Assembly: GCA_963664595.2 (NCBI GenBank)
Contig: CAXXOK010000011.1
Span: forward strand, 62,001-126,000
DNA: 64,000 nucleotides
Source of the DNA: CAXXOK01 sp963664595
Lineage (GTDB): Bacteria; Bacillota; Clostridia; Christensenellales; Aristaeellaceae
Direction: 5' to 3'
Both the position numbers and the translations under genes were made by a program. The notes below the pieces were generated by a model, which was not told the DNA's origin, searched no databases, and worked only from the letters and a program-made list of their open reading frames with translations. Each line of letters starts with the position of its first letter. Position 1 is the first letter of the stretch. Below, piece by piece: positions 34,310 through 42,606 of this stretch.

Positions 34310-35821
34310 TTAATGAAAAGAAACAGTGGTCAGATCAGGAACCAGACTCGGTTGGAAAATGAACCCGTCCACATTGTCATTAACGCCGAAAGCGAAGGTT
34401 GTGTAGGCGATCGGGATGGTATAGGTGTTGGCGTACAGGTAATCCTGCAGCTCCTGGTAGATGGCGATGCGCTGCGCTTCGTCATACGTGGACGCGCCCG
34501 CGTCCAGCAGATCCTGAATGTGCTGGTCGTTGTGGCGCAGCGAGATCGTGCGCGAAATCGGCCACAGAATCAGGGCCGCCACCGGATCGGCAATCGGCAC
34601 GTTGGGGGTCATCAGGGAGGCCGTCAGCTTCGCGTTGTTGTTCATGTCAATAAAGGTCGCCAGATCCACGATATCAATTTGGATTTTGACGCCGATCTGC
34701 GCCCACATGCTTTGCAGCACTTCGGCAAAGGCCTGGTTGAGCGTGGTCTGGTAGGTGGTATACGTAAACTCAAGCCCGTCGGCATATCCGGCCTCGGCCA
34801 GCAGCGCCTTGGCTTTTTCCACGTTGTATTCCATGGGGCCTTCCTGTTTGTAGCCCAGCATGGAGGACGCGTAGTAGCTGTCCGCCACTTCGGCGGTGCC
34901 TTCCCACACCGTTTTCACGAGTGCATCCAGATTAAGGCCGTACGCAAGCGCCTGCCGTACCCGGACATCCTGGAAAATCTCCAGCGAATTGTTGAACACC
35001 AGAGACGCCATCAGGTTGGTGCGGCCCTTGGCCAGCTGGATGCCGGGGGTATCCTCTACGCGGCTCCAGTCGGAGAAAGGCACGTCCACGGCGATGTCGA
35101 TGCCGCCGGTTTCGAGCTCAATCGTGCGGGAGGACGCTTCCACGATCACACGGAATACGCAGGTCTTGTAGGCAAGGGCCTCGCCCCAGTAATTATTGTA
35201 CGCGGTCAGCTCAATGCGGTCGCCGGAATACCAGTTGCTCATCTGCATCGGGCCGGTGCCCACGGGGGTGCGGGCATAGGAATCCGGATCGGCTTCATAG
35301 GTTTCCTTGTCCACGATGCTGGCGCGGAAGGAGCTGAGTACCTCCAGCAGCGGCGCATAAGCGTACTTGAGTTTGATGTCCAGCGTCAGATCGTCGATCA
35401 CGGCGGTGGCATCGTTGTCAATGCTGGCAAACAGCGTACTGGAAAAAGAGCTTTCGGATGCAATCTTCAGCGTGAACTTCACATCGTCGGCCGTCAGCGG
35501 ATTGCCGTTATGGAACGTAACGCCTTCCCGCAGCTTGACACGGAGGGTTAAATCGTCGATAAACTCCCATTCCGTCGCCAGCTCGGGAGCATATGAGCCA
35601 TCCGCGTTTTTGGCAATCAGCGTATCAAACAGAAGCGTGGCGGGAATAAAGCCGTAATACACCGAATGCGCGTAGGGATCCAGCGTGGTCGGCTCGCCGG
35701 AGATCGCCACCGTAAGCGTCTCCTTGTCGGTTTTCCCTTCTGCTGTTCCCGTGGCCATGGCGATGCCTAAAATCATCATGACGGCCAGCAAAAAGGCAAG
35801 GGTCTTTTTGACAGAGTTCAT
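34310..35821 (-). CDS. dppA: Oligopeptide-type extracellular solute-binding protein (SBP family 5)
   Basis: 503 aa from ATG 35821 with AAGGAGG 7 nt upstream. The signal peptide is hydrophobic (AFLLAVMMILGIAMA) and lacks a lipobox Cys, so release or non-lipid anchoring is expected. The mature part starts with LTVAISGEPTTLDPYAHS, the classic family 5 beginning, and has RVKLREGVTFHNGNPLTADD. Family members bind peptides, nickel, sugars or opine-like compounds, so the ligand is open. Linkage to MmgE/PrpD and an AroA-like enzyme points to a carboxylated ligand. A strong promoter and a LacI-type operator precede it. Confidence 0.93.
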   Translation of the reverse strand: MNSVKKTLAFLLAVMMILGIAMATGTAEGKTDKETLTVAISGEPTTLDPYAHSVYYGFIPATLLFDTLIAKNADGSYAPELATEWEFIDDLTLRVKLREGVTFHNGNPLTADDVKFTLKIASESSFSSTLFASIDNDATAVIDDLTLDIKLKYAYAPLLEVLSSFRASIVDKETYEADPDSYARTPVGTGPMQMSNWYSGDRIELTAYNNYWGEALAYKTCVFRVIVEASSRTIELETGGIDIAVDVPFSDWSRVEDTPGIQLAKGRTNLMASLVFNNSLEIFQDVRVRQALAYGLNLDALVKTVWEGTAEVADSYYASSMLGYKQEGPMEYNVEKAKALLAEAGYADGLEFTYTTYQTTLNQAFAEVLQSMWAQIGVKIQIDIVDLATFIDMNNNAKLTASLMTPNVPIADPVAALILWPISRTISLRHNDQHIQDLLDAGASTYDEAQRIAIYQELQDYLYANTYTIPIAYTTFAFGVNDNVDGFIFQPSLVPDLTTVSFH

Positions 35822-35854
35822 TTCTGTTCCTCCTTGGATATTTCCATATTTGAG

Positions 35855-35864
35855 AAAACGTTTT
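35855..35864. promoter_or_regulatory. LacI-family-type operator in the dppA leader
   Basis: AAAACGTTTT is a perfect CG-centred palindrome placed about 20-28 nt downstream of the predicted dppA start, where a bound LacI protein blocks transcription. Its flank (plus-strand TCCATATT) matches that of the site at 26139-26148. Confidence 0.65.
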
Positions 35865-35889
35865 TTTATCCGTTTCTCATTTATTTCAG

Positions 35890-35918
35890 ATGATAGCATG
35901 TAACTTTACCTGTGTCAA
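35890..35918 (-). promoter_or_regulatory. Predicted sigmaA promoter of the dpp-mmgE-aroA-like operon
   Basis: A perfect TTGACA (35918-35913) and TATCAT (35895-35890) are 17 nt apart on the - strand. Predicted start is near 35883. Confidence 0.8.
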
Positions 35919-35980
35919 CAAGCAATTTAACTGCATTCTTGTCCTTTTGGCTTTGCATGAGCTCAAAATAGTTTAGCATC

Positions 35981-36829
35981 ATGATAAATCGTTTTTTTCA
36001 TAATGAAACGGGTCGCTTCACCCATAAGAATTTGCGCAGAGGCAAAACCATGGCCTCCCTGTGCAGCAGCGGCGGGATGGGCGCCCCCTTTTACACCGTT
36101 GTTCAAACCCTGTACCGGGAAAGCTTGTTTCACACACAGCCGCTGATCACAGTGGACTGCGCCATGATCGACGATAAATCCTTCCGCTGGCTTATGGACA
36201 GTGAGGATTCCCCGCTGTACGAAACCCGCATCACCCTTCACCTGAATGGCTTTACCTCCCTGCCCGAGGCCTGGCAGCTCCAGTTTATCAAATTTGCCCA
36301 GTCTACCTCACTGCACAAGCGCAACCGGGTTTTCTATAGCTTCCGCAGCGCGCCAAAGCCCTGCGACGCTGTGATGCAGTTTTTCAACCATGACGAGTAC
36401 GTGATTCTTCGCATCCCGGCGCTGCGCGAGAGGCCGGAGGATATCGTCAGTCTCGCCAGCCTGAACCTCAGTTATTTCAACATCCAGTTCGGCCGGCAGG
36501 TGATCGGGTTTGATGAAAAGGCGGCCGCGCTGCTGGTAGGGTACGACGGGCCGGGCAACAACGAGCAGCTCAGCCGCCTGGTGAAGCAGTGCCTGGTATG
36601 CTCCCAGTCCAACACCATTACAGCACAGCAGGTGCAGACGGCGATTGATGAAGAAAAGCGGATTTTGTCGGCGGACCATGCGTATGACCAGCGTTTCACC
36701 GGCACGCTGCATGAAATGCCCTTGCAAATCGTACGGACCGTATTCATGGAAGAATCCATGAACCGACAGAAAACCGCCGACCGGCTCGGCATCAGCCGCA
36801 GCACGCTCTGGCGGATCTTAAAAGAGTAA
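35981..36829 (+). CDS. Degenerate sigma54-activator-like regulator with Fis-type HTH
   Basis: 282 aa (ATG 35981; an ATG at 36050 with AGAGG upstream is an alternative). The protein follows the outline of a sigma54 enhancer-binding AAA+ domain but without its working parts. The Walker A position reads SSGGMGAP, the Walker B position reads TLHLNGF, and the GAFTGA loop is deleted. The second half is conserved: LRIPALRERPEDIVSLA, a YDGPGNNEQLSRLVK version of the WPGNVREL motif, and a C-terminal Fis HTH (KTADRLGISRSTLWRIL). It probably binds DNA but cannot hydrolyse ATP or open a sigma54 complex. It is divergent from dppA, so that operon is a candidate target. Confidence 0.8.
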   Translation: MINRFFHNETGRFTHKNLRRGKTMASLCSSGGMGAPFYTVVQTLYRESLFHTQPLITVDCAMIDDKSFRWLMDSEDSPLYETRITLHLNGFTSLPEAWQLQFIKFAQSTSLHKRNRVFYSFRSAPKPCDAVMQFFNHDEYVILRIPALRERPEDIVSLASLNLSYFNIQFGRQVIGFDEKAAALLVGYDGPGNNEQLSRLVKQCLVCSQSNTITAQQVQTAIDEEKRILSADHAYDQRFTGTLHEMPLQIVRTVFMEESMNRQKTADRLGISRSTLWRILKE

Positions 36830-36862
36830 TGGGTTTTCCGGTAAATCAGCAACATTTATGAA

Positions 36863-36895
36863 GCGGCGCGCCGTTGCTTTTGGGCGGTGCGCCGC
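36863..36895. terminator. Hairpin between convergent regulator and reductase genes
   Basis: GCGGCGCGCC (36863-36872) pairs with GGTGCGCCGC (36886-36895) with one G-U pair. A clear U-tract is missing on both strands, so termination strength is uncertain. Confidence 0.45.
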
Positions 36896-36924
36896 AGTGC
36901 ATTATCATGCCCGTTTCCGTGACG

Positions 36925-38094
36925 TTACGGTTTTTCCGCCAGCATGTTGGCATAGCGCTTCATAACGTCCGGTATTTCAATATTCTGCGGGCAAAGCTTT
37001 TGGCATGCTCCGCAGCCGATGCAGGCGGAGGGAAGCTCTTCGGCCTTCATGGCGTCCAGCGTGAAATGGTTGGCCCGTACCGAAATGTTTTTGGCCTCGT
37101 TGTACATGGCAATCAGCTTGGGGATATCCAGCTTTTGAGGGCACGCTTCCTCACAATACCGGCAAGCCGTACAGGGGACAAGATCCAGCATGGTTTCAAC
37201 GGCCTGCCGCAGCACCTTGTCCTCTTCCCCGTCAAGCGGGTTGCTATGTTCAAACAGAGCGACGTTTTCCACGATCTGCTCCATGCCGGACATCCCGCTG
37301 AGCACCGTGAGGAGGTTGGGCAGCCCCTGCAAAAACCGGAAAGCCCAGGATACAATGGAGTTTTCCGGCCGGGCCGACCGCAGCAGGGCCTCCGCCTTTG
37401 CGGGCACCTGCGCCAGCCGCCCGCCGCGGACCGGCTCCATCACAATCACGGGAAGCCCGTGAGCTGTGATGATTTCATATTTCCGTTTTGCGTCCTGCAA
37501 AACCCAATCCAGATAGTTCAGCTGAATCTGCACAAACTCAAAGCAATCGAAGGCATCCAGAAAATGGCCGATGGTTTCCGCCCTGCCGTGCGCAGAAAAC
37601 CCCAGATGGCGGATGCGCCCCGCCTGTTTTTGCTTGTACAGGTACTCCACCGCGCGGATGTTGCGGTCGGTATAATACTCATACGAGGTTTCACAAAGAT
37701 TGTGCAGCAGATAAAAATCAAAATACTCCACGCCAAGCCGCTTCAGCTGTTCCTCAAACAGGCTTTCCACGGAGATATCGGTTCTCCCTTTCAAATAACC
37801 GATCGGCTCCACACGGCCGTTGTTGATCTGCATCATATGTCCGGGAAACTTGGTGGCAATATACCATTTGTCCCGGGGATATTCCCGCAGCGCCTTGCCC
37901 ACAAAGGGCTCGGAAGCTCCGTCGTGATACCGGTATCCCGTGTCAAAATAGTTCACGCCATGGTCAATCGCATAGGCGATCATCTCCCGCGCTTTAGCTT
38001 CGTCAATCTCCCCGCGGCTCCCCAGCGTAGGCAGCCGCATGTTGCCCATGCCCAGCGCCGATATCTGCAACCCTTGAAACGAATGATACTGCAT
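36925..38094 (-). CDS. Aldo/keto reductase with C-terminal 2x[4Fe-4S] ferredoxin-like domain
   Basis: 389 aa, start ATG 38094 with AAGGAGG 7 nt upstream. The TIM-barrel part has GVNYFDTGYRYHDG (Asp/Tyr), IATKFPG and YFDFYLLHNL (His), the usual catalytic tetrad. The C-terminal domain has two cluster motifs, CTACRYCEEACP and CIGCGACQKLCP. Such Fe-S aldo/keto reductases of anaerobes couple carbonyl reduction to ferredoxin-level electrons; natural substrates are mostly unknown. A MerR-type promoter suggests induction by reactive aldehydes or thiol stress. Confidence 0.93.
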   Translation of the reverse strand: MQYHSFQGLQISALGMGNMRLPTLGSRGEIDEAKAREMIAYAIDHGVNYFDTGYRYHDGASEPFVGKALREYPRDKWYIATKFPGHMMQINNGRVEPIGYLKGRTDISVESLFEEQLKRLGVEYFDFYLLHNLCETSYEYYTDRNIRAVEYLYKQKQAGRIRHLGFSAHGRAETIGHFLDAFDCFEFVQIQLNYLDWVLQDAKRKYEIITAHGLPVIVMEPVRGGRLAQVPAKAEALLRSARPENSIVSWAFRFLQGLPNLLTVLSGMSGMEQIVENVALFEHSNPLDGEEDKVLRQAVETMLDLVPCTACRYCEEACPQKLDIPKLIAMYNEAKNISVRANHFTLDAMKAEELPSACIGCGACQKLCPQNIEIPDVMKRYANMLAEKP

Positions 38095-38122
38095 AGCGCA
38101 ACCTCCTTAAGCTCTTTCCAAA

Positions 38123-38153
38123 ACCTTAACACTTGAAGCATAGGTTAAGTCAA
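38123..38153 (-). promoter_or_regulatory. MerR-type promoter with 19-nt spacer before the aldo/keto reductase
   Basis: TTGACT (38153-38148) and TAAGGT (38128-38123) are separated by 19 nt, the overlong spacing used by MerR-family activators. The spacer carries the dyad CTTAAC/GTTAAG. AdhR-like MerR proteins use similar TTGACTT/AAGTG sites before aldehyde-stress genes. No merR gene lies in the window. Confidence 0.65.
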
Positions 38154-38159
38154 GAGCAC

Positions 38160-38429
38160 AGCCTTCGTTTTTTGTGGCACTGTGAAACGTGCTCTGTTCG
38201 TTTGGGTGGGATTGGGACGGAAAGCCTTGCGAAATGTGCAAGCCGTAAGAAGCGGCATAGCGATCCATCCGGTTGGATATGTTCTGTTGGCCCAAGCCAG
38301 AAGAACCAGGATGCGGTGACGTACAGGGGAATCATTCACCATTTCCCCGGAAAACCGAGAGTGCCGACCGTCTTTGTTTACGCTGAACAGGCATCCATCA
38401 TAGTGTATTGCCTCAACCGGGAACGGTTA
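38160..38429. other. Intergenic region without recognised gene
   Basis: All three - strand frames stay open for roughly 190 bp here, but none has a ribosome site or protein-like composition. GAGCAC (38154-38159) and GTGCTC (38189-38194) form a dyad. A small AACCG/CGGTT hairpin follows the peptidoglycan-binding gene near 38410-38426. Nothing else was recognised. Confidence 0.4.
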
Positions 38430-39464
38430 TTACGGCAGCACTTCCGCAACAGCCGCATCATCCCAGCGGGCCAAGGAGGCTTCGAACACGCATTGCAGGT
38501 GTTCCGCGTCCACCCGCTGCGACGTATCTATGCGGCTTTCGAAAAAGTGGATACAGAAGTGGCCGTCCATATGGTTGGCGGTGATCGATTGCCAGCTATG
38601 GGGCATGCCGTTCATGGACGCGGCGTAAACTTCGCCCTGATATTGCAGCAGAACCGGCCGCCGGTTCCAGCTCCACACCCCGCCATACGCATCCTTCATA
38701 GCCAGGGTATCAAAGGATGTCAGCGGCTCGGCATCCAGATGGCTGGCCCCGCCCAGGCGGCGGCAGGTAAACCTGATCCCGGTGCGGACATCCTTTACCT
38801 CAAAGACCGCACCCACAGGGATGAGGTCGCTTCCGCCGCTGTACCAATACGGCATGAGGGTTGTGCCGGGAACGCTGCCCGGTTTGGTGAACAGCACCCG
38901 CAGGGTATCCCGGTCCGCCGTTCCGGTTTCCCGAAGCCCGTGAGCCTTCTGGAAAGCCAGCACGGCCCGCAAAGTATCTTCCGAAAACACGCCGTCCACC
39001 GCCCCGGAGGGCAGATAATTCAAGGCAATCAATGCCTGTTGCAGCCGCTGCACATGGCTGCCGCGTTCCCCAGGTCCGCTTTCCCGGGGCAGGCTTACTG
39101 TCTCCTCAATGGCCGGCTCCTTCGCTTCCGTTTGGCTGTTCGTAACGGCAAGTAAACCAATGAATACCTTTTGTGCATAGAGCGCCAGCAGCATCGTTTC
39201 CCCGGCTTGCCCGTCCGGGGGCAGCCCTCTTAGTTTCTGGAATCGTTCCACGGCGATAACGGTTTGTCTGCCGTATCTGCCGTCCGGTTCGCCCAGATTA
39301 TATCCAAGGCGATTGAGCTCCTCCTGAAGCAGCCGCACCTGGAGCCCCTGGTCGCCATATCGGCTGGTAACCCCTTGAACGGAATCGGTTCCGGCCGCAC
39401 CGGCAAAGCCCGACACCGCCAGGCACAGCAGCAGCGCCCACAGAAAGGCGGTTTTCCTGATCAT
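38430..39464 (-). CDS. Secreted protein with two peptidoglycan-binding domains
   Basis: 344 aa with a signal peptide (FLWALLLCLAVSGFAGAAG). Two PG_binding_1 repeats are visible: LQVRLLQEELNRLGYNLG with DGRYGRQTVIAVERFQ (about 40-85), and VQRLQQALIALNYLPSG with DGVFSEDTLRAVLAFQ (about 138-185). The C-terminal ~130 residues form a domain with NHMDGHFCIHF, which recurs in clostridial cell-wall proteins and whose role I do not know. It follows the preceding secreted-protein gene after 1 bp, so the two are co-expressed and may act together at the cell wall. Confidence 0.85.
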   Translation of the reverse strand: MIRKTAFLWALLLCLAVSGFAGAAGTDSVQGVTSRYGDQGLQVRLLQEELNRLGYNLGEPDGRYGRQTVIAVERFQKLRGLPPDGQAGETMLLALYAQKVFIGLLAVTNSQTEAKEPAIEETVSLPRESGPGERGSHVQRLQQALIALNYLPSGAVDGVFSEDTLRAVLAFQKAHGLRETGTADRDTLRVLFTKPGSVPGTTLMPYWYSGGSDLIPVGAVFEVKDVRTGIRFTCRRLGGASHLDAEPLTSFDTLAMKDAYGGVWSWNRRPVLLQYQGEVYAASMNGMPHSWQSITANHMDGHFCIHFFESRIDTSQRVDAEHLQCVFEASLARWDDAAVAEVLP

Positions 39465-39465
39465 T

Positions 39466-40440
39466 TTACTCCCCTTCTTCCACAGGGTTCGGATTGAACC
39501 ACAGGGGGGCTGCCGAATCGGGCTGATAGACGATCAGCGGAGTATCCTCCTTGTCAATCAGGCAGGCAAGAACGGCGGTTTGTTCTCCATCCTGATACAG
39601 GGCGCTAAGCGACGCGGGCGGGTTGATCAGGAAATACTGTCGGTACTCCTTTCCACCGGCGCTGACGAAGTAGAAATCCCCATTGCTGATCTCCGCGCGG
39701 CCCGTCGGCGCGGACAATGCCTTTACGCGAACCCAGACCAGAAAATACTCCTGCCCCTTGGCCGGTTTGTTGTTATAGGAGCTCATGCGGTCCGCCGCGC
39801 TTTCCGCTTTGTTGCCTCGGCTGGAATCGGTGATCTCAATTTCAAAGGACGCATAATCCGTCCAATAGGACCCTTCGTACACCGCTGCAACGCCCATGGG
39901 TACGGGATCCTCTCGGGTACCGGCATAGGGATCGGCGGGCAGACGCTCAGGCTCCGGCAGGCGACGGATCACCAGATCGGCCTGCACAACAGGCGCTCCA
40001 TCCTTGAGCGTATCGGCGCCGTCAAAGGCCGACAGCCCCTGATAAACGCCATAGGCGGTTATCAGGTCGCCGGGCAGCAGCAGGCGCTCGTCTGCCGCAA
40101 GCGCATAGTGCACGGCAAAAACACGCGCGGGATTGCCGTCCAGCGACACATAGTACAGAAATTCCCCCGCTTCTTCCTGTGCGGACAGGATCGCGCCGCT
40201 CAGGCGGACCTTCCCCTCCAAATAGGTCTGCGGATCCCTGGCATAAGCCTCGCCGTCCAGCACATCCAGATACCCGTTTTCATCCGGCAGACGCAGCAGG
40301 CGGATACGCCCGTCCGCCTCCTGCCGGACCGCCTCCAGCTCAGCCACCGTCAGTCCTTCCAGGCTAACGGGTTGATCGGCAAACACGCTCAGCGGAAGTA
40401 AAAGCAGGAGCATCAGGAGGAACCCTAAACATTTTTTCAT
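39466..40440 (-). CDS. Secreted protein with OB-fold-like and DUF4352-like regions
   Basis: 324 aa. The signal peptide (KKCLGFLLMLLLLLPLSVFA) ends before DQPV; the Cys at position 4 is not a lipobox. Residues ~60-165 resemble an OB-fold (YLEGKVRLSGAILSAQEE, LLPGDLITAYGVYQG). The C-terminal ~140 residues resemble an immunoglobulin-like DUF4352 region (EYFLVWVRVKAL, NGDFYFVSAGGKEYRQYF). It is the first gene of a two-gene operon with the peptidoglycan-binding protein. No enzyme motif is seen; a cell-envelope or stress-sensing role is a guess. Confidence 0.75.
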   Translation of the reverse strand: MKKCLGFLLMLLLLLPLSVFADQPVSLEGLTVAELEAVRQEADGRIRLLRLPDENGYLDVLDGEAYARDPQTYLEGKVRLSGAILSAQEEAGEFLYYVSLDGNPARVFAVHYALAADERLLLPGDLITAYGVYQGLSAFDGADTLKDGAPVVQADLVIRRLPEPERLPADPYAGTREDPVPMGVAAVYEGSYWTDYASFEIEITDSSRGNKAESAADRMSSYNNKPAKGQEYFLVWVRVKALSAPTGRAEISNGDFYFVSAGGKEYRQYFLINPPASLSALYQDGEQTAVLACLIDKEDTPLIVYQPDSAAPLWFNPNPVEEGE

Positions 40441-40581
40441 CAGATGACCTCATTTCACGGGTGAAGCATGCATTTTCTGAGTACAGTAACGCTTTGACTG
40501 CAAGAACCAGAAGTCTCATGGTTGATCGTTATATTTCACGAGCGTAAGCAGTCGTAACAAAATGCCGCCATTTCTGCCCAC

Positions 40582-40610
40582 ATTATAGCAAAATCCATTA
40601 CTCCTGTCAT
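40582..40610 (-). promoter_or_regulatory. Extended -10 promoter of the secreted-protein pair
   Basis: ATGACA (40610-40605) and a perfect TATAAT (40587-40582) are 17 nt apart on the - strand, with TGC directly before TATAAT (extended -10). The leader is about 135 nt. Confidence 0.75.
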
Positions 40611-40675
40611 GTTCTGTACAAGTCTTCACAAGGCCGTGCCACTGCCCCGAAAGCCGCTCCAGCCGTTATAAAAAC

Positions 40676-40724
40676 GGAAAAAGCTCCGTGAAACAATCTG
40701 ATTGATTGCAGCATGGAGCCTTTT
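40676..40724 (-). terminator. Probable terminator of the polysaccharide operon
   Basis: On the - strand GCTCC pairs with GGAGC (extended by flanking pairs across an A-C mismatch), and TTTTTCC follows. The + strand also ends in TTTT, so it may work in both directions. It lies about 315 nt after the last polysaccharide gene. Confidence 0.6.
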
Positions 40725-41038
40725 GCGGTTTGATCAGTCTTATTCGTTACGCGCCTGATGGCATCATAAAACGATCATATGAATTCACGATGGTATATTT
40801 CGTTCCTGCGGTTTGATTTCAACAAAACGCATTTGGAACAAAGCAGTGTCGCACCGGCTTGGAAAGCAATTCCGTTCATGCTGCCAAGCCTGGAACGAAA
40901 ACCTTTCCTCACGCGGTAACGCGCTATTGCAACGCAATGCGTAAAGCGTGCTTCACTTTCGCTTTTATCTATATACCATTGAACAGGCAAGAACCCCTCT
41001 GTATTGGGAAAGAAACCGGTACAGTATTCATTCCGTCT
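40725..41038. other. 3' region of polysaccharide operon without recognised gene
   Basis: A 71-codon - strand frame (40775-40990) is open but has no convincing ribosome site and no recognised family. I treat the stretch as non-coding or as a possible dispersed-repeat fragment. Otherwise nothing was seen here. Confidence 0.35.
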
Positions 41039-42487
41039 TTACACCGTTGCACGCCTTGCACGGGCACGCTCTTTCTTCGGGCACAGCTCCATCGAATAGG
41101 CAATGATCATGCCCGCCAGAAAAAAGAACAGCAGGTTCGGCAGCCGGGTATCAATAAAGAGGATGGATTCCGTTATGCTGTGTATCAGCATGCCTACGGG
41201 CGCAAGCACCAGCAGGCGGATATGCATCGGCACGCCCTTGCGGAAAAACAGCCGCAGGCCGTACGCGGCCAGCAGCACCGTAAACACGATTGCCATCACA
41301 AAGGAAATGCCTCCGCCCACCACCAGCGTTTGCAGGAAAGAATTATGCACGTGGTTTTGGAAGGGATAGTCGATCAGCCTGGCGGACCGGGCCATTGCGT
41401 CATCCCACAGCTCGCCGGTCAGCAGGGTAAGCGGGTGATCGGCAACACACAAAAACGCTGAGGAGTACATTAAAAACCGCGCGCCCATATTGGCGGACAT
41501 CACCCTTGTGTCCAGCCGCTCCTGCGCAAACATGGGGATGGGGGTCACAACCGGCGTCGCGGAAGGCTCCGGTTCGGCCTGCATTGTTTCCGCCGCGGCG
41601 GACGGCAGCTGCTCCTGCATCGTTTCATAAAGGGAGCTTGTCCAGCGGATCACCAGCGGATACGTCGCAAGCCCCACCGCCACCGTCGCAACCAAGGCGA
41701 GCGCGGCCAGCGGAATCCGTCCCTTGAACGTCTTCTTTGCATGATATATCAAAGCGAACAGCACCATGCCGAGCATCACGCTGGTAATCAGAATGGCAGA
41801 GATGCTGCCGGCCATGCAGATCGCCAGATACAGCCCTGCCGCGGGCGCCAGGCACGCAAGGCGAAGCCATAGCTTTTTCGTGCGGAAAAATAAATATACC
41901 AATAAAGCCAGCGATGTGTAGAAAAAGATAACGCTGATGTTTGGATGAATGTTGAGAACGTTCAGCCGATACGGATCCCAGTAAACCCGGTTGATCCCCA
42001 GAATGCTGTTTGGATCCAGCGGGTTGCTCCACGGATGCCCGCTCAGCGCGGCAATGACCGCAATCCACGCCGTTACGCTGAACAGCAAAACATACAGCGA
42101 CGCAACGCCAGTCATGAGCGTCTCCCGCCGCTTTGCATCCGCCAGAAACGGCGCCAGATAGAGAACAACACTCGCCAGAAGAATCATATACACATACGCG
42201 CCGCTTGCCTGCAGATACCGGTCCCCATCGAGGATACGGGTGATCAGATGCCAAACCGCAAAAACCGGCGGCAGCAGCAATACGGGTTTACGGGGCAGCC
42301 CCAAACGCATTACCAGGTACGCGGTCATCAGCACGATCAGCGGCTCAAGATACGCGGTACGGATGCGTTCTTCATGAACGGGCGAAAACAGCAGGAATAT
42401 TTCGAGAAAAAAGATGAAAGCGATTCCGATAAAGAATAGAATATCCAGCCGTTTCAGGTTCAACGGTTTCCACTTTGATTGATCCAT
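41039..42487 (-). CDS. O-antigen ligase/polymerase-like membrane protein
   Basis: 482 aa from ATG 42487 with AAAGGAA upstream. It has about 11-12 hydrophobic segments and one large extracytoplasmic loop (about 260-350) containing a Pro/Glu-rich stretch, followed by HVHNSFLQTLVVGGG. That HNSxL motif is characteristic of the WaaL/Wzy_C (O-antigen ligase) family. It is last in the polysaccharide operon. It could polymerise repeats or attach the polymer to a cell-envelope acceptor; a separate Wzy candidate exists at 53499-54794. Confidence 0.82.
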   Translation of the reverse strand: MDQSKWKPLNLKRLDILFFIGIAFIFFLEIFLLFSPVHEERIRTAYLEPLIVLMTAYLVMRLGLPRKPVLLLPPVFAVWHLITRILDGDRYLQASGAYVYMILLASVVLYLAPFLADAKRRETLMTGVASLYVLLFSVTAWIAVIAALSGHPWSNPLDPNSILGINRVYWDPYRLNVLNIHPNISVIFFYTSLALLVYLFFRTKKLWLRLACLAPAAGLYLAICMAGSISAILITSVMLGMVLFALIYHAKKTFKGRIPLAALALVATVAVGLATYPLVIRWTSSLYETMQEQLPSAAAETMQAEPEPSATPVVTPIPMFAQERLDTRVMSANMGARFLMYSSAFLCVADHPLTLLTGELWDDAMARSARLIDYPFQNHVHNSFLQTLVVGGGISFVMAIVFTVLLAAYGLRLFFRKGVPMHIRLLVLAPVGMLIHSITESILFIDTRLPNLLFFFLAGMIIAYSMELCPKKERARARRATV

Positions 42488-42606
42488 ATCCGCATTCCTT
42501 TCGAATCTGTGGTACTCCCGGTTATGCGGCACACCGACACAGCGTTGATCCCGTTTTGTTCCTCCCCAGGCACCGTCGGTCGCCGGAAATTCCATGTTGC
42601 AAGCTG

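Noticed and set aside
35920..35980. Sigma54 promoter before the degenerate activator gene
   Set aside because: TTGGC and TTGCA occur but the GG-to-GC spacing is far too short for a -24/-12 promoter.
40775..40990. 71-codon - strand frame between secreted-protein and polysaccharide operons
   Set aside because: No ribosome site or family match could be seen; it may be a dispersed repeat fragment, which needs a genome-wide comparison to decide.
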